Shown here: positions 18,266 to 27,256 of the stretch, one piece after another
Numbering within the stretch: the first letter of the stretch is position 1
How the letters are laid out: every line of letters begins with the position of its first letter
Assembly: GCF_030403435.1 (NCBI RefSeq)
Contig: NZ_JAUEPH010000003.1
Coordinates: forward strand, 496,001-560,000
DNA: 64,000 nucleotides
Source: Algoriphagus sediminis
GTDB taxonomy: Bacteria > Bacteroidota > Bacteroidia > Cytophagales > Cyclobacteriaceae
Direction: 5' to 3'
Notes under the pieces: model-generated
Database searches by the model: none
Seen by the model: only the letters and a program-made list of their open reading frames with translations
Told to the model about the DNA's origin: nothing
Program-made: the position numbers and the translations under genes

Positions 18266-19586
18266 ATGGGCCATAGGGCTTTCCATTTCCTTTTTATTAC
18301 TTATTTCCTGTAGCGATCCTTCCACGGTTGGACTCCAGTTGGCTCCCGAAAATAACCAAATCGGCGTGTTTTTCGAAGAGTTTGAACTTGAAGGAGAGGT
18401 CGTGCTATTGGATTCATTTAATACCACCAATCAGAGTGTTTTGGTAGTCGGTAATGAGGTGGATCCATATTTTGGCAGGACTGAGGGGACAGGGTATACC
18501 CGTTTATTTATTGATGCTTTCGATGAAAGGCCGAGAGGTGATGCCTCATTGGACTCAATATTCTTCACCCTGGATGTAGTAAGTGTCAATGGTACTGATC
18601 TTGACGAGCCTAAATCCTTCAGTGTTTACAGACTAGAAGAGCCAATTCTAGATACTCTTTATTATAATTTCAGTTCTCTGACATTTAGTGAAGATCCAAT
18701 TGCGTTCGAGGAGGTGGTTTTCGAAGATGTAAAGGATACCACGATGAGGCTTTCTGTAGATAAAGACTTTGCGAATGATCTCTTTGATAAACTTCGTAGA
18801 GGAGAGGAATTTGAAGACTTATTCAGCTTCAGAGAGTATTTACCAGGTATTGCGATTCAAATCGGGGAGGATGACAATACTACTGCGGGAATTAACCTGG
18901 GTTTTGAAACAGGATTTGAAATATTCTACAGTTACTTGAACGATACCGTTTCTTCAGAGTACTCAATAAGTACAGCTTCTTCCCGAAGTTTTAACGGAGT
19001 GGTGAATGATCCGACAGGGACACCCACCGCTGTCGTACAGGAGCCTGGTGTAGCTTATAAAACAGGTAATAAGCTTGGTATGAAGAGTAATTTGGGAATG
19101 GTTATTAAAGTTGATACCAGCCCGATAGATGAGTTTCTGGATACTTTGCCAGGAGTTTCTTTTCAGCAGGCTAACTTTGAGCTTGGTGAAATTGATGAAT
19201 TTCCAGAAGGTCAAAACCCTCTTGCAAATATGGTTGTCTATTTTACTGATGAGACCAATACTATTTTAACAAGAACACTAGATGGTCAGCCCTTGTCAGT
19301 CCAGCAGGACGGTCAACCTCAAGTAGTGGTGGATGAAGATGGAAATTTGGAACCAGCCACTTCTGCGCCCGCTGTTTTTACATACTTTGACTCAGATGAC
19401 AGATATCGTGTACAAATAACTTCACATGTCAATGCAATCTATCGAGAACAGTTGCTTAGAAAAGATTGGTTATTGTATGGAAATTCTCCGGACACAGGAG
19501 GAGATGATTTCAAAAGATCTTTCCGGCAATTTGTCTTAGATAATGACAAAATAAGATTGAGGATCATTTACTCAAAAGCGAACTAA
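18228..19586 (+). CDS. DUF4270 lipoprotein
   Basis: A surface or periplasmic lipoprotein of 452 aa with the DUF4270 pattern found in Bacteroidota. I chose the ATG at 18228 because it places a signal sequence (WAIGLSISFLLLISC) directly at the front, with lipobox LISC; a longer frame would add 21 charged residues before it. The start lies inside the upstream GT5-like gene (38-base overlap). The mature part is rich in beta-strand-like and acidic segments, with no catalytic motif seen. The function is unknown. Placement between a carbohydrate-related gene and glmS suggests, weakly, an envelope role. Confidence 0.82.
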   Translation: MSYLKNITSSPVKWAIGLSISFLLLISCSDPSTVGLQLAPENNQIGVFFEEFELEGEVVLLDSFNTTNQSVLVVGNEVDPYFGRTEGTGYTRLFIDAFDERPRGDASLDSIFFTLDVVSVNGTDLDEPKSFSVYRLEEPILDTLYYNFSSLTFSEDPIAFEEVVFEDVKDTTMRLSVDKDFANDLFDKLRRGEEFEDLFSFREYLPGIAIQIGEDDNTTAGINLGFETGFEIFYSYLNDTVSSEYSISTASSRSFNGVVNDPTGTPTAVVQEPGVAYKTGNKLGMKSNLGMVIKVDTSPIDEFLDTLPGVSFQQANFELGEIDEFPEGQNPLANMVVYFTDETNTILTRTLDGQPLSVQQDGQPQVVVDEDGNLEPATSAPAVFTYFDSDDRYRVQITSHVNAIYREQLLRKDWLLYGNSPDTGGDDFKRSFRQFVLDNDKIRLRIIYSKAN

Positions 19587-19608
19587 TCCTCAATTTCAAT
19601 TAAGTCTG

Positions 19609-19651
19609 ATAATCCACTTACTTTTTTTTAAGGAAGTGGATTATTTTTTTT
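19609..19651 (+). terminator. Intrinsic terminator after the DUF4270 gene
   Basis: An 11-bp stem (19609-19619 with 19634-19644, core AATCCACTT/AAGTGGATT) has a 14-base loop and ends in a run of eight T. It separates the GT5-like/DUF4270 unit from glmS, which therefore needs its own promoter. Confidence 0.85.
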
Positions 19652-19706
19652 GGCATGAAACCTGTTTCTTTGCCTATCTAAATTTTTACCAAAGCTTTTT
19701 TTCATT

Positions 19707-21548
19707 ATGTGTGGAATAGTAGCGTATGTGGGCCAACAAGAGGCTCTACCAATTGTAATCAAAGGCCTTAAGAGATTAGAGTATCGAGGGTATGATAGTG
19801 CTGGGGTTGCTTTGATCGATAAAAACGGGTTAAGTGTGTATAAAAAGAAGGGCAAGGTGAGCAAGCTAGAAGCCCATCTTAAGGAGGCTGGAGATCTCAA
19901 GTCCACCATTGGAATCGGTCACACCCGTTGGGCCACTCATGGAGAGCCAAATGATTCCAATGCTCATCCACACTACTCTTCCAGTGAGAAAATTGCCATC
20001 ATTCACAATGGAATCATCGAGAACTATGAGGTTCTCAAAAAGGATTTGATTTCTAAGGGATACTCTTTTCAATCTGAAACTGACACAGAGGTTCTTGTCA
20101 AGTTTATAGAGGATATTTATGTGAACAATTCTATCAGCCTTGAGGAAGCACTTAGGCTTGCACTTCATCAGGTAGTAGGCGCTTATGCCATCGTTCTGAT
20201 TAATAAAGAAGAGCCGGGAACACTAATCGCTGCTAGAAAAGGTTCTCCTTTGGTGATTGGAGTAGGAGAGGATGAATTCTTTCTAGCTTCTGACGCCACT
20301 CCAATTATCGAATACACGAATAAGGTCGTCTATCTCGATGATTATGAAATCGCCGTAATTCGAAACAATAGACTTCAGGTAAAAACCATTCAAAATGTAG
20401 AGACCAATCCTTATATCAACAAGCTAGAAATGGAGCTTGAGGCAATCGAAAAGGGCGGCTATGAGCATTTTATGTTGAAGGAAATCTACGAACAGCCAAA
20501 GTCTATCGAAGATTGCTTACGAGGAAGACTAGATGCAAAATCTGGCAGACTAGTACTTGGAGGCTTGCGGGATTACATGAATAAATTCCAAAATGCAGAA
20601 AGGATCATCATTACTGCATGTGGAACTTCATGGCATGCAGGATTGGTAGCCGAGTATCTTTTTGAAGAATTTGCACGTGTGCCAGTGGAGGTCGAGTATG
20701 CATCCGAATTCAGGTATAGAAATCCAGTAATTGGAGAAAAGGACTTCGTAATTGCCATTTCCCAGTCGGGTGAGACCGCTGATACTTTGGCAGCAATTGA
20801 GCTGGCAAAATCTAAAGGAGCCACTATTTTTGGAGTATGTAATGTGGTAGGTTCTTCTATTCCTAGAGCTACCCATGCAGGATCCTACACTCACGCTGGA
20901 CCGGAAATCGGTGTTGCATCTACGAAGGCCTTCACTGCTCAGATTTCAGTATTGGCGATGATGGCCTTAATGCTCGGATATCAAAGAGGCACTTTGCCCC
21001 AAGGGAAATATGTAGAACTCTTAAATGAGCTTGAATCTATTCCTAAGAAAGTTCAAAAGGCTTTAACAGCAAATGAGGCCATCAAATATATTTCTGGAGA
21101 GTATAAAGATGTTTCTAATGCCCTTTATCTAGGGCGAGGATATAATTTTCCTGTGGCGCTGGAAGGTGCATTAAAGCTCAAAGAAATTTCTTACATACAC
21201 GCGGAAGGATACCCTGCTGCTGAAATGAAGCATGGGCCTATCGCATTGATTGATGAGGAAATGCCGGTTATTTTCATTGCCACTCAGGATAGTTCTTACG
21301 ATAAGGTGGTAAGTAATATCCAAGAGGTCAAAGCTCGAAAAGGGAAGATTATTGCTGTGGTAACCGAAGGGGACACCACCGTAAGAGAAATGGCTGACCA
21401 TGTGATTGAAATACCAAAAACCCATGAAGCATTCAATCCATTGGTATCTGTGATTCCATTGCAGCTTCTTTCTTACCACATCGCCGTGATGCGTGGTTGT
21501 AATGTGGATCAGCCTAGAAATCTGGCCAAGTCAGTCACTGTTGAGTAA
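19707..21548 (+). CDS. glmS: Glutamine-fructose-6-phosphate aminotransferase (isomerizing)
   Basis: GlmS makes glucosamine-6-phosphate from fructose-6-phosphate and glutamine, the first step toward UDP-GlcNAc for peptidoglycan and lipopolysaccharide. The 613-aa protein starts MCGIVAYVG with the N-terminal nucleophile Cys2 exposed after Met removal. It has the glutaminase motif HTRWATHG, two SIS sugar-isomerase domains (about 290-430 and 460-600) with ISQSGETADTLAA, and the C-terminal DQPRNLAKSVTVE. No glmS ribozyme structure is expected in this group, and none was seen in the short leader. The next enzyme, glmM, is encoded 15 kb away. Confidence 0.98.
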   Translation: MCGIVAYVGQQEALPIVIKGLKRLEYRGYDSAGVALIDKNGLSVYKKKGKVSKLEAHLKEAGDLKSTIGIGHTRWATHGEPNDSNAHPHYSSSEKIAIIHNGIIENYEVLKKDLISKGYSFQSETDTEVLVKFIEDIYVNNSISLEEALRLALHQVVGAYAIVLINKEEPGTLIAARKGSPLVIGVGEDEFFLASDATPIIEYTNKVVYLDDYEIAVIRNNRLQVKTIQNVETNPYINKLEMELEAIEKGGYEHFMLKEIYEQPKSIEDCLRGRLDAKSGRLVLGGLRDYMNKFQNAERIIITACGTSWHAGLVAEYLFEEFARVPVEVEYASEFRYRNPVIGEKDFVIAISQSGETADTLAAIELAKSKGATIFGVCNVVGSSIPRATHAGSYTHAGPEIGVASTKAFTAQISVLAMMALMLGYQRGTLPQGKYVELLNELESIPKKVQKALTANEAIKYISGEYKDVSNALYLGRGYNFPVALEGALKLKEISYIHAEGYPAAEMKHGPIALIDEEMPVIFIATQDSSYDKVVSNIQEVKARKGKIIAVVTEGDTTVREMADHVIEIPKTHEAFNPLVSVIPLQLLSYHIAVMRGCNVDQPRNLAKSVTVE

Positions 21549-21591
21549 AGCGATTCTATTATTTGTTTGACTTTGCCGTTGGCGAAAAACT

Positions 21592-21816
21592 TTAGCTGCA
21601 TTCGCCAGTAGAGTAAGAAATAACCCCTGACTGATCAGCGTGACAGGAATTGGAATAGGTTACTCCATTGCATCCGCATACCGGTTCATATTCTAAAGTG
21701 CAGGCTCCTTGCTGGATTTTTTCTGGATCAATACAGTTTTCTGGAGGATTCTCTTCTCCACATTGAAAAGCTGAAATGAATATTAGAAGAAAGTAGGCTG
21801 GGATAGCTTTTTTCAT
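21592..21816 (-). CDS. Kazal-type protease inhibitor lipoprotein
   Basis: A small secreted protein of 74 aa. A signal peptide ends in a lipobox-like SAFQC (C19), so it is probably lipid-anchored. The mature part is a single Kazal domain with six Cys at 28, 39, 47, 49, 58 and 73, and the family core EPVCGCNGVTYSNSC. Kazal domains inhibit serine proteases; the reactive-site residue follows the second Cys (CT-L-E). In bacteria such lipoproteins are thought to protect against foreign or own proteases, which is an inference here. It is a single gene converging on glmS. Confidence 0.85.
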   Translation of the reverse strand: MKKAIPAYFLLIFISAFQCGEENPPENCIDPEKIQQGACTLEYEPVCGCNGVTYSNSCHADQSGVISYSTGECS

Positions 21817-21874
21817 CAGAGAGTGGTTCAGGCTATGTCCAAATTAAACGTAAACTTGAGTAAGAGGTTCAGGC

Positions 21875-21903
21875 TTTCTCCAAGGGAAAATTTCCTATTT
21901 TTG
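21875..21903 (+). promoter_or_regulatory. Bacteroidota-type promoter of prfA
   Basis: The -7 element TATTTTTG (21896-21903) matches TAnnTTTG, with TTTC (21875-21878, near the TTTG -33 box) 17 bases upstream. The prfA ATG is 18 bases further on. Confidence 0.5.
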
Positions 21904-21921
21904 CTCACATATTAACTACCT

Positions 21922-22998
21922 ATGCTAGATAAATTACAGACCCTTAAAGATCGTTTTGAAGAAGTAGGACAGTTGATTGTGCTCCCTGAGACCATGGAGG
22001 ACATGGCAATGTATACAAAGCTTACGAAGGAATATAAAGAGCTAGAACGAATCGTAAAAGCTGGTGATGAATATAAACTAGCTCTACAAAATATAGATAG
22101 CACTAAGGAAATCCTGGAGAAAGAGAAAGATCCTGATTTTAGGGATATGGCCAAAGCTGAGCTTGATGAGTTGAAGACGAGAGTTGCGGAGTTGGAAGAG
22201 GAAATCAAGCAACTTTTGATCCCTAAGGATCCGAATGATTCCAAAGACTGTATTCTTGAAATTCGTGCCGGAAGTGGTGGAGACGAGGCCGCAATTTTTG
22301 CGGGCGATTTATTTAGAATGTATGAGCGTTTTTGCGAAAAGCAAGGATGGAAGCTTACAGTGCTTGACTTGACCTTTGGTACGGCTGGAGGATACAAGGA
22401 AATAATAGCTACCATCACCGGAGCTGATGTCTACGGTATGATGAAGTTTGAATCCGGAGTACACAGGGTTCAAAGAGTTCCAGCTACTGAGTCCCAAGGC
22501 CGTGTACACACCTCAGCTGCGACAGTAGCGGTACTTCCAGAAATGGATGAGGTAGAAGTAGAGATTGATATGAATGATGTTCGAAAGGATACCTATTGTT
22601 CTTCCGGGCCTGGTGGACAGTCTGTAAATACCACCTACTCAGCTGTACGTTTGACACATAATCCAACTGGTTTGGTAGTCACATGTCAGGATGAAAAATC
22701 TCAGATTAAAAACTTTGAGAAGGCACTGAAAGTGCTTCGATCCAGGCTCTATGAAATGGAACTCGCAAAGCATAATGAAGAAGTAGGTGCCCAAAGAAGA
22801 TCAATGGTAGGTAGTGGAGATCGATCTGATAAAATCAGAACTTATAACTATTCTCAGTCTCGGGTAACCGATCACAGAATAAATAAGACGGTGTATAATT
22901 TGCCCGAAATAATGGATGGAAGCATCGAGGAATTTATTTCAGCTCTTAGACTAGCCGAGAATTTCGAAAAAATGAAAGAAGGAGGCATGAATGAGTGA
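21922..22998 (+). CDS. prfA: Peptide chain release factor 1
   Basis: RF1 reads UAA and UAG stop codons and triggers peptidyl-tRNA hydrolysis. The 358-aa protein has the catalytic GGQ at 231-233 (SSGPGGQSVNTT), and the codon-recognition tripeptide PAT at 187-189 in the signature RVPATESQGRVHTSAATV. The RF1-type tripeptide excludes RF2, and no programmed frameshift is present. It stands in front of a GNAT gene with a 69-base gap; no prmC methyltransferase gene follows. Confidence 0.97.
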   Translation: MLDKLQTLKDRFEEVGQLIVLPETMEDMAMYTKLTKEYKELERIVKAGDEYKLALQNIDSTKEILEKEKDPDFRDMAKAELDELKTRVAELEEEIKQLLIPKDPNDSKDCILEIRAGSGGDEAAIFAGDLFRMYERFCEKQGWKLTVLDLTFGTAGGYKEIIATITGADVYGMMKFESGVHRVQRVPATESQGRVHTSAATVAVLPEMDEVEVEIDMNDVRKDTYCSSGPGGQSVNTTYSAVRLTHNPTGLVVTCQDEKSQIKNFEKALKVLRSRLYEMELAKHNEEVGAQRRSMVGSGDRSDKIRTYNYSQSRVTDHRINKTVYNLPEIMDGSIEEFISALRLAENFEKMKEGGMNE

Positions 22999-23067
22999 TA
23001 ATCGGTTATTTTTATCAGTTAAATATTGATAGATTTGATTTAACACTTTTCAAAAAAATAGGAATAA

Positions 23068-23604
23068 ATGGTTTTATCGGGGGAGAGAGAAATTAATTTG
23101 GTTACTTGGAATGAAGCCCATTTCCATCAGCTTTATCCTTTGGCTAATAATCCTAAAGTAGCCATGAACCTGAAGGATAGTTTTCCTCAACCTTACACGA
23201 TTCATGATGCAAGACATTGGATTGAGCATAACCAAAAGTTTAACCCACCACAGAATTTTGCAATTGAGTTTGAAGGAAGACTTGCAGGTTCAATAGGAGC
23301 TGAGATGGGGAAGGCAGAACTTCGCACGAATATGGAGCTGGGCTTTTGGATTGGAGAGCCTTTCGCAGGAAGAGGGATAGCCACAGAGGCCGTGAAAATT
23401 TTCACTGAATACATTTTTGATAAATTCGAAATCCAGAGAATTTTTGCTCAGGTTTATGACTTCAATGGAGCATCAATGAGTGTTTTGGAAAAGGCTGGCT
23501 ACATCCCAGAAGCCATTTTAAAAAAGGCCTTCATCAAGAATAATACGATTGGAGATATCTTTCAGTATGTCTCTGTTCGTGGAGAGACTGAAGATTCTAT
23601 TTGA
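23068..23604 (+). CDS. GNAT acetyltransferase (RimJ/RimL type)
   Basis: A 178-aa acetyltransferase of the RimJ/RimL-like GNAT group. Acetyl-CoA binding is indicated by FAGRGIATEAVK near residues 103-114, preceded by the strand LGFWIG, and the late YDFNGASMSVLEKAGY motif is typical. The substrate, either a protein N-terminus or a small amine, cannot be told from sequence. It follows prfA on the same strand and overlaps the convergent propeller-protein gene by 8 bases. Confidence 0.88.
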   Translation: MVLSGEREINLVTWNEAHFHQLYPLANNPKVAMNLKDSFPQPYTIHDARHWIEHNQKFNPPQNFAIEFEGRLAGSIGAEMGKAELRTNMELGFWIGEPFAGRGIATEAVKIFTEYIFDKFEIQRIFAQVYDFNGASMSVLEKAGYIPEAILKKAFIKNNTIGDIFQYVSVRGETEDSI

Positions 23605-26401
23605 CAATTATTCTTCGAACAATCTGCCCTTGATTTCCGGTCATTCTAAGTAGTAGAACCCCACGTGGGAGGTTTTCAAATGTTACTTTTTGGGACCTAC
23701 CCAATAAATCTACCTGTCGAATCAGACTACCCTGAAGGGTCCATATTTCCACAGATTTCCAAATTGCCAAATAGTCAGATTCAATTTGAAGCATACCAGA
23801 ACTTGGGTTGGGATAAATGAGCAAACTGGGGTCAATAGGCTCTTCTAAGGAGGTAATAATATTCACTTCAATATTCAGAGTTTGTACTTCTCCTTCGTTA
23901 CATTGATTTCTCGGTGTGACTGTAAGGGTGTACTCACCCTCCTCTTCCCATTCTATTAGGATATTTCCTGTTCCCTGACCTGAAATAATCTTACCACCTT
24001 CGGAAGAGATTTCCCATGTGTAATTTATTCCTTCTTCTTGTGTGATTTGATAGCGAGCTTCACCCAGTCCAGTTAGGGTTTCTCCTTGAATAGATGAGGG
24101 CTGGTCTGGCGCGGAGTTCACTTGCACGGGTAATGTCAATCTCTCAGATTCTCCGCATTCATTTGATAAAATGAGGCCTAATTCCTGAATTCCATTCTCT
24201 GTCCAATTTATTGAAACCTCGGTTTGCCCTTGTCCCGACTCAATTTCACCACCGATTACCTCCCATAAAATCTCTATCTCATCAGCTATTTCTATGGTAT
24301 AGGTTTCGAGAATCCCGGTACACACGGTTCCATTTCCAACTATTTTATCAACTGAGGGGATGTCAGATACCAAAACTTCCATGGAAGAAGTCTCTCCATT
24401 TCCACAGAAATTCTCATTTGAAACCAAAACAGCGTTTCTGCCTACCCTATCCCACCGCACTTGGATTCGACTAGTTCCTTGGCCCTCAAGAATCGTCCCA
24501 CCATCCACTCTCCACTCGATGAAGGCATCGTCTATCTGGGGTTCATCAATTCTATATTCTTCGATCACAAGACAGCTAGTTTCAGGCCCGGTAATTTCGC
24601 TTAGGGCTCCGGGTGGAGTGCAGGTGTAGTTTAGGAAAGTTCCCTCCTCTCCCACGGCGTATGCGATTAGAGGAGTGGCAATGCTCACTGAGTGGAGGTC
24701 CGATCGTGTACCGCTTGGAATTTGCACCCATGTTTCACCACCATCTTTGGTTTGAATGGTCAGTCCATTGTTTCCTACGGCCATGCCAAGCAGATCATCC
24801 CAAAAATCTACATCATTAATGTTTTCTGAATAATTGTTTTGTATTTCCCTCCAGACTAGAGCCTTTTCTTCACCCTTCAGAATGATTCCGGCATCTCCTA
24901 CAATTATAGCGGTGGAGGAATCCAATTTGGCTAGAGCGTTAAGGTTTTCCTCGGTTAGTTTAGGTAGGTTTTCCCATTCATTCCCTCCATTTGACCAGCT
25001 GATCTGGCCATTATCACCCATGGCAAAACCAACTTGAAAATCGAAAAACGTTACGTCCCTTAGATTTGTAGAGGTATTGCTAATTACTCCAGGATCCCAA
25101 GTGCCGCCTGAATCGAAAGACCTAGAAATATATCCTTCTGAACCTGCGATATAGGCGACTGAAGGTGCAAAAAGATAAAATCCATTAACATCATTTTCTT
25201 GTTGGGTAGGAACACTTACCCAAGTTCTGGCTGAATTGCCAGTCCGGTATATTTTCCCATTTGCTCCTGAAACGTAACCAAATCCGGTATTCCAAAAATC
25301 AGTACTTATTATATCAGTGGGTTCAGGGAGAGGGCGATAAATTAAAGATGCTCCAGCATTGCCTGTGACATAGACAGCGCCACCCTCACCTGCTAAGAAT
25401 CCAAATCGATCGGATTTGAAATCAACATTTGAAAAGTTATTCCGAATACCGGCTAGTCTAGAAGTCCAGGATCCGCCACCATTCGTAGAGACAATCAAAT
25501 AACCGTCCTGTCCGACTGAGGTGGCGATATTGGTTTCAGGGATAAATTCTAGATCTCTCAAGTAGCGTAAGTTATCATTTCCCAGATTTGCTCGGCCGAA
25601 AGTACTTCCACCATTCGTGGATCGGATTGCAGTTGCATTTTCACCCACAGAAATGATGATATTGGCATTGACCGGACTGATTTTGATGTCATTTAAAGGA
25701 TCCGAAACACCACTGTTCAAAGCTTGCCAGGTAGCTCCAAAATCTGCTGACTTGAGAATCGTCCCCTGATCACCCACCAGGTAACCGTTTTTATTTTGAT
25801 CAAAGAAGATACTGTTGAGGTCGAAGTTCGTTCCAGTGGAAATTGAAGACCAGGAATTGGATTGATTGGCTGAAAGATAAAGTCTTCCTTGATTTCCTAC
25901 TGAGAAAATTGAATCCTCGGAGAAAAAGAAAAGGTCCTTTATAATTAAGTTTGGAACACTTGGTGAGGTGGTCCAGGATTGTCCCAAATCGGTGGAAATG
26001 AGAATTTGTGAATTGCTAAAAATGGTGATGTAGTCCTCCGTGAAAAATCGAATTCCCTTGATGTCTTCATTGGTTGGCGAATCAACTGTACTCCAATTTT
26101 CACCAGAATCTGTGGATCGGATCAAATAACCATTGTCACCTACAGCCAAGCCGATTTGATTATTGAGAAATTTGATATCCAGAATTCTAGAGGTTGGAAG
26201 GAAATCAACTTCCTCCCAGCGCGTTCCGCCATCGGAAGTTTTGATGATTAAGTTTTCTCCTGCGGCAAAGGCTGTGTTTTGATCAATCCAATCAATTGTC
26301 TCTAAGTCCAAGCCCCAACTTTGTAAACGAGTCCAGGTCTGAGCTTTGGCCGAATAGGCCAAAAAAAATATCAAGCATATGCCGAGAACAGATGAGCGCA
26401 T
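23597..26401 (-). CDS. T9SS-exported Ycf48-like propeller protein with PKD-like repeats
   Basis: A secreted protein of 934 aa, starting at the ATG 26401 (the longest frame would start on TTG one codon earlier). Residues 1-21 are a signal peptide ending AKA. Residues about 22-600 hold roughly a dozen Ycf48/BNR-like propeller repeats with recurring S-T/D-x-G-G-x-x-W signatures (TKDGGETWVQI, STNGGGSWTS). Three PKD-like units follow (about 600-850), each carrying a GQG...W motif. The C-terminal ~75 residues are a T9SS type A sorting domain (LLIYPNPSSG ... IVRRIIVK). It is inferred to be delivered to the cell surface by type IX secretion, perhaps as an adhesin or scaffold. No catalytic residues were seen. 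Confidence 0.88.
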   Translation of the reverse strand: MRSSVLGICLIFFLAYSAKAQTWTRLQSWGLDLETIDWIDQNTAFAAGENLIIKTSDGGTRWEEVDFLPTSRILDIKFLNNQIGLAVGDNGYLIRSTDSGENWSTVDSPTNEDIKGIRFFTEDYITIFSNSQILISTDLGQSWTTSPSVPNLIIKDLFFFSEDSIFSVGNQGRLYLSANQSNSWSSISTGTNFDLNSIFFDQNKNGYLVGDQGTILKSADFGATWQALNSGVSDPLNDIKISPVNANIIISVGENATAIRSTNGGSTFGRANLGNDNLRYLRDLEFIPETNIATSVGQDGYLIVSTNGGGSWTSRLAGIRNNFSNVDFKSDRFGFLAGEGGAVYVTGNAGASLIYRPLPEPTDIISTDFWNTGFGYVSGANGKIYRTGNSARTWVSVPTQQENDVNGFYLFAPSVAYIAGSEGYISRSFDSGGTWDPGVISNTSTNLRDVTFFDFQVGFAMGDNGQISWSNGGNEWENLPKLTEENLNALAKLDSSTAIIVGDAGIILKGEEKALVWREIQNNYSENINDVDFWDDLLGMAVGNNGLTIQTKDGGETWVQIPSGTRSDLHSVSIATPLIAYAVGEEGTFLNYTCTPPGALSEITGPETSCLVIEEYRIDEPQIDDAFIEWRVDGGTILEGQGTSRIQVRWDRVGRNAVLVSNENFCGNGETSSMEVLVSDIPSVDKIVGNGTVCTGILETYTIEIADEIEILWEVIGGEIESGQGQTEVSINWTENGIQELGLILSNECGESERLTLPVQVNSAPDQPSSIQGETLTGLGEARYQITQEEGINYTWEISSEGGKIISGQGTGNILIEWEEEGEYTLTVTPRNQCNEGEVQTLNIEVNIITSLEEPIDPSLLIYPNPSSGMLQIESDYLAIWKSVEIWTLQGSLIRQVDLLGRSQKVTFENLPRGVLLLRMTGNQGQIVRRIIVK

Positions 26402-26405
26402 CAAC

Positions 26406-26413
26406 CAAAAATA
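26406..26413 (-). promoter_or_regulatory. -7 element (TAnnTTTG) right before the propeller gene
   Basis: TATTTTTG on the minus strand ends 4 bases before the ATG at 26401, so transcription from it would give a leaderless or nearly leaderless message. A GTTG that may serve as a -33 box lies 16 bases upstream. Confidence 0.45.
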
Positions 26414-26518
26414 GCATACTTTATAGAAACAACTACGAAACCAAGGACAGAAACACTGAGTTCTTAAATCATTCGATTCGGAAACTCCGGATATTTAAGA
26501 AATAAGTAAATTTAAAGC

Positions 26519-27184
26519 ATGAAGAGAATCTGGAAAGCCCCCGTCGTTTTTGTTGTAATTTCATTTTTGCTTTTTGCTTGTGGAGGAGGTGAGCGAGTTT
26601 CGAAAGAGGTTTTTGATGAAGTTAATGAAAACATGGAAGTGAAAAGGCTGACTGAGGCAGAGATACTCCAAGAGGCCATGATTTGGGGTGATTCTATTAC
26701 CCTTGAGGCTCAAAGTCAATTGATTTCAGCACTGACTAATGCGATCTCAGAAAATGGAACCTCCGGGGCTGTGGAGTTTTGTAATATTCAGGCTTTACCT
26801 ATTCTCTCCGAGGTTTCAGAGCAATATGGTGTGGAATTGCGAAGGGCTTCCAATCGATACAGAAACCCTGCAGACAAACCCAATTCTGAAGAAGAGGCAA
26901 TTCTGGAGGCATATGAATACAATGCTGAAAATAATCTACAGAGTGACCCTAATATCCAAAAAATAGATGGCGGAGAGACCTATCTATATACCAAAGCGAT
27001 TAAGATACCAAGTGCATTTTGTCTGAGCTGTCATGGTACACCTGGTACCGACATAGAGGATGAAACACTAGGAATGATTGATAAACTTTATCCAGATGAT
27101 AATGCGAAAGGACATGAAATAGGAGATCTACGAGGAATGTGGTCCTTAAGGATTCCAAAAAGTGAGGTGGTCAAGAGAATGTGA
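26519..27184 (+). CDS. DUF3365 (Tll0287-like) c-type haem lipoprotein
   Basis: A 221-aa lipoprotein with signal sequence and lipobox ending LFAC (C21). The rest fits the DUF3365/Tll0287-like haem-domain family: the conserved AVEFCNIQALP stretch near residue 80, and a c-type haem attachment site FCLSCHG (CxxCH) near residue 162. Related domains are seen in haem-based sensors and stand-alone periplasmic cytochromes. Here there is no kinase or cyclase domain, so it is a free periplasmic cytochrome-like protein. Electron partners or ligands are unknown. It precedes the FGE-like gene by 72 bases. Confidence 0.83.
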   Translation: MKRIWKAPVVFVVISFLLFACGGGERVSKEVFDEVNENMEVKRLTEAEILQEAMIWGDSITLEAQSQLISALTNAISENGTSGAVEFCNIQALPILSEVSEQYGVELRRASNRYRNPADKPNSEEEAILEAYEYNAENNLQSDPNIQKIDGGETYLYTKAIKIPSAFCLSCHGTPGTDIEDETLGMIDKLYPDDNAKGHEIGDLRGMWSLRIPKSEVVKRM

Positions 27185-27192
27185 TGCTAATG

Positions 27193-27213
27193 AGAAAGCG
27201 CTTTCTTTTTCTT
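27193..27213 (+). terminator. Possible weak terminator after the DUF3365 gene
   Basis: The palindrome AGAAAGCGCTTTCT (27193-27206) can fold into a short hairpin and runs into TTTTCTTT. The stem is short and low in GC, so the call is weak. If real, it separates the haem lipoprotein from the FGE-like gene. Confidence 0.3.
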
Positions 27214-27256
27214 TGATAATCTGGTATTTTGAAGGGCTTTGAAGTAATCTAGCCCT

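Noticed and set aside
21571-21587. Hairpin between glmS and the Kazal gene as a terminator
   Set aside because: The stem is about six pairs with one wobble and lacks a good T run in either direction, so I did not list it.
23597-26401. DNA-level tandem repeat array
   Set aside because: The repeats are at the protein level (propeller blades) and are too diverged in bases to be a recent DNA repeat.
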